From: Caballeronia sp. dw_276
GTDB taxonomy: Bacteria > Pseudomonadota > Gammaproteobacteria > Burkholderiales > Burkholderiaceae
Assembly (NCBI RefSeq): GCF_018449635.1
Contig: NZ_JAAVUV010000008.1
Span: forward strand, 186,001-250,000
Length of the DNA stretch: 64,000 nucleotides
Direction of reading: 5' to 3'
The position numbers and the translations under genes are program-made. Below are positions 44,274 through 52,506 of the stretch, piece after piece (position 1 is the stretch's first letter; the number at the start of each line of letters is the position of its first letter). The notes beneath the pieces were generated by a model, which was given only the letters and a program-made list of their open reading frames with translations, searched no databases and had not been told where the DNA came from.

Positions 44274-46079
44274 ATGTCCGAGGGAATCTTCTTTTTCGTC
44301 GTAGGCCCGAGCGGTGCGGGCAAGGATTCGCTTATCGATGCGGTGCGCGATTCAGATCGTCCGTTGGTGATCGCCCGAAGGGTCATTACCCGGGCTCACG
44401 GATCGCCAGGAGAGGACCACGAAGCGCTGAATGAAGCCGGGTTCTCCGCGCTGGAACGTCAGGGTGGATTCCTGATTACATGGTCGGCTCATGGCTTGAG
44501 ATATGGCTTGCGCCGCGAACTGCTCGATGTCCTTTCCCAAGGTCGTCATGTCATTGCCAACGGGTCCCGCGCGATGGTCGAAGCGCTGCGCACGCGTGTT
44601 CCGCGCATGGTTGTCGTCGAAGTGAGCGCGCCTGCGTCCGTGCTTGCCGAGCGCATTTTAGCGCGGGGCAGAGAGACGCCGGAAGAGGTTCGGCAGCGCG
44701 TGATGCGCAAGGTCGAGCCTTTCCCTGCGGATGTGGAGGTAGTCAAGGTATCGAACGATGGAACGCTGGAGGAGGGCATCGAACGGTTTGTCGCAGCCCT
44801 TGACCGCGCAACTCAGCCGCCTGCGCCGAGCATGGCCGCAATGAAAGCCAAGCTTGCCGGCGATGCACTCAATGAAACGCAATATGGCGCAGTGCTGGAC
44901 GACATTCTCGCGCTACGGTATTCCGATCGCGATATCAACGCGTTCCTTCTCCATGCGTCGCAGCACCTGAGCGACCCTGAAGTGCTTGCTCTTGCAAAGG
45001 TGCGCGCAAGCTTGTCGCCTCGCATTGAATGGAATGAACGGATTCTCGTTGACAAGCATTCAATGGGTGGCATTCCCGGCAGCCGGATCACGCTGATCGT
45101 CGTGCCGATTGTCACGGCGTTCGGGCTTGCGATGCCGAAGACATCATCGCGCGCGATCACATCGGCGGCGGGCACTGCGGACGCAATGGATACCGTCGCC
45201 CGGGTCGATCTCACCCGAGCCGAAGTGCAACGGTGCGTGGAAGAGGCGCGCGGCTGCATTGCGTGGAATGGGCGCTTGAATCACTCGTTGATCGACGACC
45301 GGATCAATGCGTTCACCCGGCCGCTCGGGCTCGATTCAAATCGCTGGTCGGTCGCGTCCATTCTTTCGAAGAAATGGTCGGCAGGGTCCACCCATGTGAT
45401 CATCGATTTGCCCTATGGTCCTCGCGCCAAGCTGAAAGATGAAAGCGAGGCGCACACGCTGGGCCAGCTTTTCGAATACGTTGGCGCTGGCCTCGGCATG
45501 CACGTCAAGGCCATGGTGACCGATGGAAAAGGCCCGATTGGACGCGGCGTGGGGCCTGCGCTTGAAGTGCGGGACGTCAGGCTGGTATTGAGCAACGCGG
45601 CAGATGCACCCGTCGATCTCCGCGAAAAAGCGTTGCTGTTTGCATCGGAAATTCTCGCTTGGGCACCGGACGTGGGAACCGTTGCGAAGGGGCGCGAAGT
45701 CGCCGAGTCCTTGCTTGCATCCGGCAAGGCGCTCGCGTCGTTTGAACGCATCATCGATGCACAGGGCCGGCGCACGCATCCAGTTTCTCCCGGCAAATAT
45801 TCGCGCAAGGTCGTTGCGCAACACAGCGGCGTGATCACGGGCGTGGACGGTTGGGCGATTGCAGGCATAGCACGCGCGGCGGGTGCGCCGGACGACCTGA
45901 GTGCCGGCGTGGATCTGCTCGTGTCTGTTGGCCAGGTGGTGGAGACCGGCGACGCGCTGTTCCAGATCTACGGTGACGACGCTGAATGTGTATCCGTTGC
46001 AGCGGAGTCCGCCAGGCATCTTTCTACGCACGATATATCCGCGGAGCGGTTCTCACCCTCCGTCAGGGTTTCTGCTTGA
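44274..46079 (+). CDS. Fused PhnN-type ribose 1,5-bisphosphokinase / AMP-phosphorylase-type enzyme
   Basis: A 601-residue two-domain protein. Residues 1 to about 185 are a PhnN-like kinase with P-loop GPSGAGKDS (10-18), DVLSQGRHVIANGSRAMV and LAERILARGRETPEEVRQR. PhnN makes PRPP from ribose 1,5-bisphosphate and ATP. Residues from about 200 are a nucleoside-phosphorylase domain of the AMP-phosphorylase rather than thymidine-phosphorylase type, with DKHSMGGIPGSR (260-271) and PKTSSRAITSAAGTAD (288-303). That enzyme turns NMP plus phosphate into base plus ribose 1,5-bisphosphate. The kinase replaces the usual N-terminal domain of the archaeal enzyme. Start 7 bp after the NadC-like gene. Confidence 0.82.
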   Translation: MSEGIFFFVVGPSGAGKDSLIDAVRDSDRPLVIARRVITRAHGSPGEDHEALNEAGFSALERQGGFLITWSAHGLRYGLRRELLDVLSQGRHVIANGSRAMVEALRTRVPRMVVVEVSAPASVLAERILARGRETPEEVRQRVMRKVEPFPADVEVVKVSNDGTLEEGIERFVAALDRATQPPAPSMAAMKAKLAGDALNETQYGAVLDDILALRYSDRDINAFLLHASQHLSDPEVLALAKVRASLSPRIEWNERILVDKHSMGGIPGSRITLIVVPIVTAFGLAMPKTSSRAITSAAGTADAMDTVARVDLTRAEVQRCVEEARGCIAWNGRLNHSLIDDRINAFTRPLGLDSNRWSVASILSKKWSAGSTHVIIDLPYGPRAKLKDESEAHTLGQLFEYVGAGLGMHVKAMVTDGKGPIGRGVGPALEVRDVRLVLSNAADAPVDLREKALLFASEILAWAPDVGTVAKGREVAESLLASGKALASFERIIDAQGRRTHPVSPGKYSRKVVAQHSGVITGVDGWAIAGIARAAGAPDDLSAGVDLLVSVGQVVETGDALFQIYGDDAECVSVAAESARHLSTHDISAERFSPSVRVSA

Positions 46080-46123
46080 CCCCTCGAATTTTGGGGACGT
46101 AAATCCAGTTTCTTTTGGTTTCC

Positions 46124-46129
46124 TATAAT
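46124..46129 (+). promoter_or_regulatory. -10 box TATAAT before the MFS gene
   Basis: A perfect TATAAT lies 33 bp before the MFS ATG in the 82-bp gap after the fusion gene. The matching -35 is poor. It may give the transporter a second promoter besides read-through. Confidence 0.35.
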
Positions 46130-46161
46130 CCGTGTGACCCGTTATCACCTGGAGTGATTAA

Positions 46162-47505
46162 ATGCCAAACAAGATCGGCAAGTTGCGGTGGGGGATTGTT
46201 TCGATGCTGGTCGCTCCCATCACCTTCGTGATGACGCTGGATCGGGCGGCCATGACTATCGCGGCGCCTACCATTCAGAAGGAGCTGGGTCTGTCGCTGG
46301 TCGAAATGTCGGTAATCCTAACTGTATATTTCTGGGCTTATGCCCTGGGGCAGGTTCCTGCGGGACGAATGGCTGAGCGTCACGGTTCACGCAAGGTACT
46401 GGCCGGAACAAGCGCGCTCTGGTCGTTCATGATGATTCTGACGCCGCTAGGGGTGGGCTTCAACTGGCTCGTCGGTTGCCGCGCCTTGCTAGGCGGGGCC
46501 CAGTCGGCCGACTGGTCGAGCGGCGTGCTCGCGGTCAAACGATGGTTTCCAAAAAGTGAGCGCGCGAAGGGGAACTCATTTCTTCTCGGGGGCCTGTACC
46601 TTGGGCCGATCGTCTCGGCACCGCTTACCGCGTGGATGATCCTGCAGTTCGGCTGGCATTCCGTCTTCTACGTGTTCGGCGCCATCGGCATGTTGCTCGG
46701 CGTTGCATGGTGGTTTGGCTATCGCGATGTCCCGGCAAAGCATCCATTGATCAGCGCCGAGGAGGCCGCCTATATCGCGGCCGGACAAACAGAATCAGAG
46801 GTCGCGACGAAGGGCGTATTTCTGAAGTGCCTGAAGCATCCGCGTTTCTGGCTGTTCGGCATCCAATACTTCCTGCTGGTATTGATCCAGAGTTTCTACA
46901 CGACCTGGTTGCCCACTTATCTGATGCGCGCACGGGGACTGTCGCTCAAGTCGATGGGGTTCGCGGCATCGCTGCCATGGATTGCAGTATTCGTCGCTGT
47001 GTTCGCAGCAGGCATCGTCTGCGACAAGATCCTGAAACGGAGTCAGTCGGTTTGGGCCGCCCGCGTCCCGGTCGCAATGGCGGGTTTTCTCGTCAGCGCG
47101 GTGACGCTGTGCCTCGCCTCGTTCGCCGTCAACATTGCAGCGGTTATTGGATTCCTGTGTCTGTCGTTTGCTGCGGTGGGATTCGTACAGGTAGTCGTAT
47201 GGTCCGCCACGCAGGATCTGGGGCGCAGTTTCACCGGCGTGATGTCGGGCTGGACCAATCTGTGGGGCGCGGCGTCGAATGTAGCGGGGCCAATGAGCGT
47301 TGCGCTCATGGTCAAGCTGACCGGAAATTGGGCCAGCGCGCTGGTTGTCATTGCGCTGGCAGCGGGATTGGGGACCGTGCTCTGGTTGTTCGTCCATCCC
47401 GAGAAACCGTTGTTCGATACGCCATCGGCGGAGCTTGCGACGTCGGCAAATAAGGGGCTCCCGTCGGCCATCAGCGCTGAGGCTTCCGAAGAAGTTCCAT
47501 CGTGA
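46162..47505 (+). CDS. MFS transporter, anion:cation symporter (ACS) type
   Basis: A 447-residue inner-membrane carrier with 12 helices and a long central loop. Features of the ACS family are the N-terminal LDRAAMTIAAPTIQKELGLS, GRMAERHGSRKVL in loop 2-3, and AVKRWFPKSERAKGNSF. Members import organic anions such as hexuronates, galactarate or aromatic acids. RBS: CTGGAGTGATTAA. It is the third gene of the NadC-like/PhnN-phosphorylase cluster and would bring in the acid on which that pathway acts; the substrate itself is inferred. Confidence 0.82.
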   Translation: MPNKIGKLRWGIVSMLVAPITFVMTLDRAAMTIAAPTIQKELGLSLVEMSVILTVYFWAYALGQVPAGRMAERHGSRKVLAGTSALWSFMMILTPLGVGFNWLVGCRALLGGAQSADWSSGVLAVKRWFPKSERAKGNSFLLGGLYLGPIVSAPLTAWMILQFGWHSVFYVFGAIGMLLGVAWWFGYRDVPAKHPLISAEEAAYIAAGQTESEVATKGVFLKCLKHPRFWLFGIQYFLLVLIQSFYTTWLPTYLMRARGLSLKSMGFAASLPWIAVFVAVFAAGIVCDKILKRSQSVWAARVPVAMAGFLVSAVTLCLASFAVNIAAVIGFLCLSFAAVGFVQVVVWSATQDLGRSFTGVMSGWTNLWGAASNVAGPMSVALMVKLTGNWASALVVIALAAGLGTVLWLFVHPEKPLFDTPSAELATSANKGLPSAISAEASEEVPS

Positions 47506-47526
47506 TGATGGGCAACGCAGGGCGGC

Positions 47527-48303
47527 TCACAACCTCGGCCAGACGACTTCGAGCTCGAGTGCGATCGAACGAGCAAGCCCTTCAAGGTCGGGAAACAACG
47601 ACGCGTTGGTGATATTCATTCTGTAAAGGGAACGCATTCCTTCGTCCCGGACGGACAAAGGAATGACGATCTTGTGGACCAGATCGGCATCGCTCGCGTA
47701 ATGATCGAAGATCTTGTCGAGCGGTTCGTGCAGAAGGCCCGGCACCATGAACGTTCCCGCCTGCGCAATCAGGCGCCGGTCCATCTCGGTCGGCTCGCCG
47801 AACCAGATGATCGGGTTGGTATCGGGAAGAAAATACTTTTCGAAGTTTCCAGCCCGGCGTGGATCGATCATCTCACGCGTCAGGTCCGGCGCCGTTTTGG
47901 GGATCGCCCGGTCGGTATAGAGGGCCGGCGTATTCACCGCATAGACAGCAGATTCGCCAACGGCTCGTTCCAAAGCAAAGAACGCCGCTACATACGGAGA
48001 CTTGGTGAAATCGAGCAAACGTGTTGGCGCGCCATGATGCTGCATCAATCCAAGACATCGAAGATCATCTGAGAGCACGCGTGCATCTGCAATGTATGTG
48101 TGTGCTTTGCGCCGGAAGATTCGAATCGCGCGCTGTTCCTGTACCCGCCAATTCGATGCGATGTGAACGAACGAGGACAGATAGCGCGCGAGTGAACTCT
48201 CCAACAACCAGTTGGCGTCTTGCTGGCCGCGAAATGCCCAGCCGTCGAGCGCGAGGCTCAGGTCGGTGAATTCTTGCCAGCTGGAGACCTTGGTCGTTTC
48301 CAA
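47527..48303 (-). CDS. FRG-domain protein
   Basis: A 258-residue soluble protein with the FRG domain. The naming motif is WAFRGQ (22-27), followed by ANWLLESSLARYL and the second conserved block LMQHHGAPTRLLDFTKSPYV. The biochemical role of the domain is not established; it appears often in phage-defence and mobile contexts. The start is a TTG at 48303 with AAGGA upstream. It is a lone gene, convergent with the MFS carrier and next to an AT-rich intergenic stretch (48304-48529), so recent acquisition is possible. Confidence 0.78.
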   Translation of the reverse strand: METTKVSSWQEFTDLSLALDGWAFRGQQDANWLLESSLARYLSSFVHIASNWRVQEQRAIRIFRRKAHTYIADARVLSDDLRCLGLMQHHGAPTRLLDFTKSPYVAAFFALERAVGESAVYAVNTPALYTDRAIPKTAPDLTREMIDPRRAGNFEKYFLPDTNPIIWFGEPTEMDRRLIAQAGTFMVPGLLHEPLDKIFDHYASDADLVHKIVIPLSVRDEGMRSLYRMNITNASLFPDLEGLARSIALELEVVWPRL

Positions 48304-48529
48304 TTTTGCCGATTCCTTTGAGTTGCAGTTCTTGGGTGGGTGGATTCAGGACCTATTGTAGATATCTAAGTTTGCGGAAAGCTGACTGGAGGGACTTAAA
48401 TTTTGGTGGCGATTCGTTCAAGCCTAGCATGTAGGCACATAAATAATATTGATAATTTATATTATGTAAAATGAAATTGGTGAAAGAGCTCTTTTCCCTG
48501 CGAGTCAGGCCATAAGCTATTGCGGCAAT

Positions 48530-50020
48530 CTACCGCCCGTTCTTGCGATCCCCCGAGCCGAAATAAGCATTCTCGCGCGCCCACACCAACACCTCGCTAC
48601 GACTGTGAAGATCGAGCTTTGCGTAAATGGTCGCCACGTGATTGCGAACGGTGTTCAATGCCAGACTGAGGTGCTTGGCGATTTCTTTGTCGGCCTGACC
48701 TTCACATAGGGCGTCGAATACGTCGCGCTCCCGTGCAGTCAGGTCGTCGAGCCGACCTGTAGACGTTTCCGGCGCGTTGGCGCGCCGGACATTCGCCAGT
48801 TTCTCGATCAGCGTCTTACTGAACCAGGACGCGTCCTGCATGACCGCTTCGATGGCATCGACGAGTTCCATTTCCGATCGCTTCCGTTCGCTGATATCGA
48901 GCCACGCCATCAGCACGCAATCCTGCCGGTTGATGCTGACCGATTCCGCCGATACAAGGCAGCGAATCGTCTCGCCATTCTTCTTGCGCACGTCGAACTC
49001 GACGTTGCGAACCCCGGTACCTGTCTCGAGCAAACTCGCAAGCCGGCTGCGGACATCACCCATCCAGACATTGGCATCTGCGCCCGCCCGACCAATGATA
49101 TCTTCGGCCGCGTAACCGGTCGTTGCAGTAAAGGCCTCGTTGAGATCGAGAATGACAAACTCGTCCGCGGTCACCACGGCACTCGGGACCGGCAGCATGC
49201 GAAACGCCTTCTGGAACCGTTCCTCGCTTTGACGCAGCGTGCTCTCTGCTTTCTTGCGCGGCTCCAGATCCATGAAGGTGAAGAGCATGCAATCTTCCTC
49301 ACCGATATCGATCGGTTGTCCCGCCACCACGACCGGCTTGAAACCGCCGTCCGGAAGGCGGAGCTCCGCTTCCATCTGCGGGATCGTCGCGCCCTGACTC
49401 AGGCGTTCGATCGCGATGCCCCGCTTTTCGGCGTTCTCGAACACATCGAGTTCATACACTGATCGTCCGATGACATCTTCACGAACATACCCTGTCATTT
49501 CCAGGAACCCCTGATTCACCTTCATGTAGCGCTGATCGCTCAACCGGCAGATCACGGCAGGTGCGGGGTTTGCATTGAAAGTCTTCTCGAAGCGCTGTTC
49601 GGCGCTCGCCCATTCGGTCGCATCGTGAACGATCAGAGCGAGACAGTCCGGTTCGCCCTGACTGTTTGTCAGCACAAGACTGCGCACCCGATGCACCCAG
49701 TTGACCGAGTCGTCATCCGCAGGGAATACCTCGACCACGACGTCGCTGAAACATTCTCCCGCGATCACGCGTTCGATCGGATATTGCCCGCTTGAAAGAG
49801 TATGGTTGTTGCGATAGCGAAGCCGGAACCTTTCGCGATACTCCGCTACGTCTTTACCGAGGTCGCTGACATTTTCTACGCCATGCATGCCGAGCGCGGC
49901 CTCATTCGCCCACAAGATGCGTTGATCCGGCTCGATCAGGATGACGCCCTCGGTCAGCCCGGTAATGATCTGCTGGAGTTGACGCCTGTCCGTCTCGGTA
50001 CGTAGCACGCGGTCGTTCAT
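48530..50020 (-). CDS. Three-PAS sensory regulator with LuxR-type HTH
   Basis: A 496-residue one-component regulator. It has three PAS domains: GLTEGVILIEPDQRILWANE near residue 20, PAPAVICRLSDQRYMKVNQG near 155, and LPVPSAVVTADEFVILDLNE near 278. A LuxR/GerE HTH follows at the C-terminus (LTARERDVFDALCEGQADKE, then NTVRNHVATIYAKLDLHSR). It would sense a redox or small-molecule signal and bind DNA directly. The ATG at 50020 follows CAGGAAG; the frame continues to 50146 without a domain. Targets unknown. Confidence 0.85.
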   Translation of the reverse strand: MNDRVLRTETDRRQLQQIITGLTEGVILIEPDQRILWANEAALGMHGVENVSDLGKDVAEYRERFRLRYRNNHTLSSGQYPIERVIAGECFSDVVVEVFPADDDSVNWVHRVRSLVLTNSQGEPDCLALIVHDATEWASAEQRFEKTFNANPAPAVICRLSDQRYMKVNQGFLEMTGYVREDVIGRSVYELDVFENAEKRGIAIERLSQGATIPQMEAELRLPDGGFKPVVVAGQPIDIGEEDCMLFTFMDLEPRKKAESTLRQSEERFQKAFRMLPVPSAVVTADEFVILDLNEAFTATTGYAAEDIIGRAGADANVWMGDVRSRLASLLETGTGVRNVEFDVRKKNGETIRCLVSAESVSINRQDCVLMAWLDISERKRSEMELVDAIEAVMQDASWFSKTLIEKLANVRRANAPETSTGRLDDLTARERDVFDALCEGQADKEIAKHLSLALNTVRNHVATIYAKLDLHSRSEVLVWARENAYFGSGDRKNGR

Positions 50021-50156
50021 GATTGTTTTCTTCCTGGATAGCGATGCAGCTTTGTTGCCAGCATTGTCGTGAACTGCATAAGCAAATCGCGCCCTCGGCG
50101 CCGCACGCAAAAAAGATCGCGGCATCGAAGGCGCTGGCATACTCAATCACTCGCCA

Positions 50157-51146
50157 TTACACCACGACTTCCTCACGCAACGGATTGCTGCGACGTCCCA
50201 GAAACCCGGCGAATCCGGAGACAAGCGCACCCAGAAGCAATATAACGACGCCCGCCCACGCGGCATGACTCACGCCGCTTGCTGCCGCCTCACCGGCTTG
50301 ACGCGCCTTCTGCTCGGCCTGGATCTTGAGGCTTCGATACTTCTCGAGCGCCTGGTTGTAAGTCTGTTCGTAGTTATCCGCGATGGTCTGTGCCTCAGGC
50401 CGACTCTTGCCAGTGCGAGCCATGATGACGTTGACAAGCGCTTCCTTGTCCGCCGCGTCGAGCGCGGGGTACGCCTTCTGCTTCAACCGATCGAAAAAGC
50501 TGCTGAGATCATTGGCGGAGGCCTGCGGTGTCGCGGCAGCGCTTGCAGCGGTCGCAGTTCCTTCGCTCGCCGCGCCTTGAGCGGACGCTTTGAGATTGGA
50601 CGGGTCGAGCGCCGGCTTGCCGGTCTGGCGCAACAGCGTCTCCAGTTGGCCCTGGACGTCGGTCATGTCTATATCAATGCCATTGCTCTTGAGCGCGCCC
50701 TTCACGCCGGACGCGATGCCCGGAGCCGCTGCGGCGACGCCCTGACCTGCCACCGACAGTCCCGCCCGAGCCACGCCGGATGCGGTCCCGATCGCGCCCC
50801 CCGCCAGACTTGACAGCATGTAGAGCGTGACCAGCGTGGTCATCGACCAGCACAGGACGCCGTGCAGCGCGCCGCGCCGTGGCGAAGACCGTCCCGCGAA
50901 AAAACCGCCGATTGCAAGCGACACGAGCGTGGACACGCCGACCCAGATTCCCGCGCCAGTGCCGAAGCCGGCAAGCGGATTGCGCTCGCCCATCGGGTCT
51001 AGCGCGCTTGCACCGATCGCTGTGCCCAATACGCCAAGGAACAGATAAGTCATCATGGCCAGCAACAAGCCGACGAACACAGCACCCCACGATACGCGCA
51101 ACGCGTTTATCGGCTGGGGGTCAAGAGAAGCACTAATTCTATTCAT
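50157..51146 (-). CDS. Membrane protein of unknown function with coiled central region
   Basis: A 329-residue inner-membrane protein. Two or three hydrophobic segments occupy the N-terminal half (WGAVFVGLLLAMMTYLFLGV, VSLAIGGFFAGR, WSMTTLVTLYMLSSLAGGA). An Ala/Gln-rich helical stretch lies at about 195-290 (ALEKYRSLKIQAEQKARQAG), and a final helix ends in RRSNPLREEVVV. I do not recognise a functional family. It stands next to two CsbD genes on the same strand, which hints at an envelope or osmotic stress role. Confidence 0.65.
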   Translation of the reverse strand: MNRISASLDPQPINALRVSWGAVFVGLLLAMMTYLFLGVLGTAIGASALDPMGERNPLAGFGTGAGIWVGVSTLVSLAIGGFFAGRSSPRRGALHGVLCWSMTTLVTLYMLSSLAGGAIGTASGVARAGLSVAGQGVAAAAPGIASGVKGALKSNGIDIDMTDVQGQLETLLRQTGKPALDPSNLKASAQGAASEGTATAASAAATPQASANDLSSFFDRLKQKAYPALDAADKEALVNVIMARTGKSRPEAQTIADNYEQTYNQALEKYRSLKIQAEQKARQAGEAAASGVSHAAWAGVVILLLGALVSGFAGFLGRRSNPLREEVVV

Positions 51147-51215
51147 GGATTACCTTCTTTTTACAGATCAGGGAGCACCCGAGTCGGGTCCCATGCGACG
51201 CCTCTGTCGGGCGGC

Positions 51216-51464
51216 CTAGCGCCTCGTCCACAGGGCACCTGCGATAAAACTTACGGCCGCGACCAGCGCCAACGACGCAACTGGATTGCTCTTGGTCGCG
51301 CCACGCACCGTGTCGAGCGCTTCGCCGTACGTTTGCTGGGCCATGCCGGCAGCTTGACGAGCACGACCCTCAAGCTGCGTCCCGTTATCGCCGGTAGCGC
51401 TGCCGAGCGTGGCCTGGGCCTTGCCAACGGCTTCTTTGACCGATCCTTGTGCTTTTTCAAACAT
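51216..51464 (-). CDS. CsbD-like stress protein with C-terminal membrane helix
   Basis: An 82-residue protein. Its N-terminal half is CsbD-like (MFEKAQGSVKEAVGKAQATL, then QLEGRARQAAGMAQ). A C-terminal hydrophobic helix follows (VASLALVAAVSFIAGALW). CsbD proteins accumulate in general stress. The ATG at 51464 has GAGG at good spacing; an ATG four codons earlier does not. It precedes the multi-helix membrane gene at 51146 on the same strand. Confidence 0.8.
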   Translation of the reverse strand: MFEKAQGSVKEAVGKAQATLGSATGDNGTQLEGRARQAAGMAQQTYGEALDTVRGATKSNPVASLALVAAVSFIAGALWTRR

Positions 51465-51552
51465 ACAGTACCTCATTGGTAATTTAATTCGGATAGCGAA
51501 TCATCGATGATTTTCGATGGCCCTTTGTTCAACGACAATCATGTGCCGGCAG

Positions 51553-51750
51553 TCAGTCTTTGCCGGTTAATTTATCGCCGATGTCTTTCGCCTTCTCCTG
51601 TGTTTTCCCCACGCCTTCCTGCACTTTTCCCGCGGTTTTTTCAGCAGCTCCCTCGACTTCCAGTGACGTGTTGCCCGTCACCTTGCCCAGTGCTTCCTTC
51701 ACCGAGCCTTTGACCTGCTTCAGCGTTCCATCGACCGTATTCTTGTTCAT
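51553..51750 (-). CDS. CsbD family stress protein
   Basis: A 65-residue hydrophilic, helix-prone protein with the full CsbD pattern: MNKNTVDGTLKQVKGSVKEA, then LGKVTGNTSLEVEGAAEKTA. A Lys/Gly-rich tail follows. The ATG at 51750 follows AAGGAGCAGTGAC, a strong site. General stress induction is known for the family; the molecular action is not. The 292 bp upstream (51751-52042) contain its promoter and no gene that I can support. Confidence 0.88.
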   Translation of the reverse strand: MNKNTVDGTLKQVKGSVKEALGKVTGNTSLEVEGAAEKTAGKVQEGVGKTQEKAKDIGDKLTGKD

Positions 51751-52042
51751 GTCACTGCTCCTTAAGCTGGATATAGATGGTAGATATGGACACGGGCAAT
51801 GTGGCACCGTGCAGACCAAAGTGTAGGTTCAGCAAGTGAAGCGGCGCCAGATACAAACGCGCTAGACGAAATAGTGCGTTTGCGTACCGCAAGCGCCTTT
51901 ATCTGCCGTTGCGCGAGCAACAGGCTCACGCCAGGGATAGGAAATTCAGTCGGAAAGATGGGTGAATCAATTGCAGTGCAGTTTCACGGTCACAGCCGGA
52001 CGCGCACATGAAGCTCGTTGCCACAGCGTAATGGAATGCCAC

Positions 52043-52489
52043 TTAGAACTTCATTACGAGAGCCATGCCACCCACCATGAGCACGGCGCCAAGCGCCCTT
52101 AGCCAGCTTAGAGGATGGTCCGGCACGCCGATTAGACCAAAGTGATCAATAACAATCGACGCGATCAAATTCGCACAGATGGTCAGCCCATTGATTGCTC
52201 CAACACCGACCTTTTGGACCAGCGTCAGGCCCGCAAAAACAGCCACTGCACCCACAATACCGCCCAACGGGGCCCACCATTTCATCTCCTTGAGGTCACC
52301 CAGCGTCGGCAGTGGAGTCGGCTGTATCCAGAACAGCGCTATGGCGAGGAACGTAACCAGCATGAACGACACCGCCGATGCCAGCCATGGGTTGACCAAT
52401 GAGGCCTTTAATACGCCGTTGATTGGTGCGCCAGCGGCCTGCAGCACACCACCTAAAATAATGAAAGGATAAATCCATGCATTGCTCAT
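52043..52489 (-). CDS. YdcZ-like DMT family membrane protein
   Basis: A 148-residue protein with four or five membrane helices (IYPFIILGGVLQAAGAPING, then WLASAVSFMLVTFLAIALFW). It is half the size of usual drug/metabolite transporters, as in the YdcZ (DUF606) group. Such short forms work as dimers or pairs. It starts 17 bp after the ArsB-like gene, so it is the last gene of a four-gene operon. Confidence 0.75.
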   Translation of the reverse strand: MSNAWIYPFIILGGVLQAAGAPINGVLKASLVNPWLASAVSFMLVTFLAIALFWIQPTPLPTLGDLKEMKWWAPLGGIVGAVAVFAGLTLVQKVGVGAINGLTICANLIASIVIDHFGLIGVPDHPLSWLRALGAVLMVGGMALVMKF

Positions 52490-52506
52490 CGGTCGCCTCC
52501 AGATTG

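Noticed and set aside
44274..46079. Thymidine phosphorylase (deoA) as the call for the fusion's second domain
   Set aside because: The PKTSSRAITSAAGTAD signature and DKHSMGGIPG fit AMP/NMP phosphorylases better than thymidine phosphorylase.
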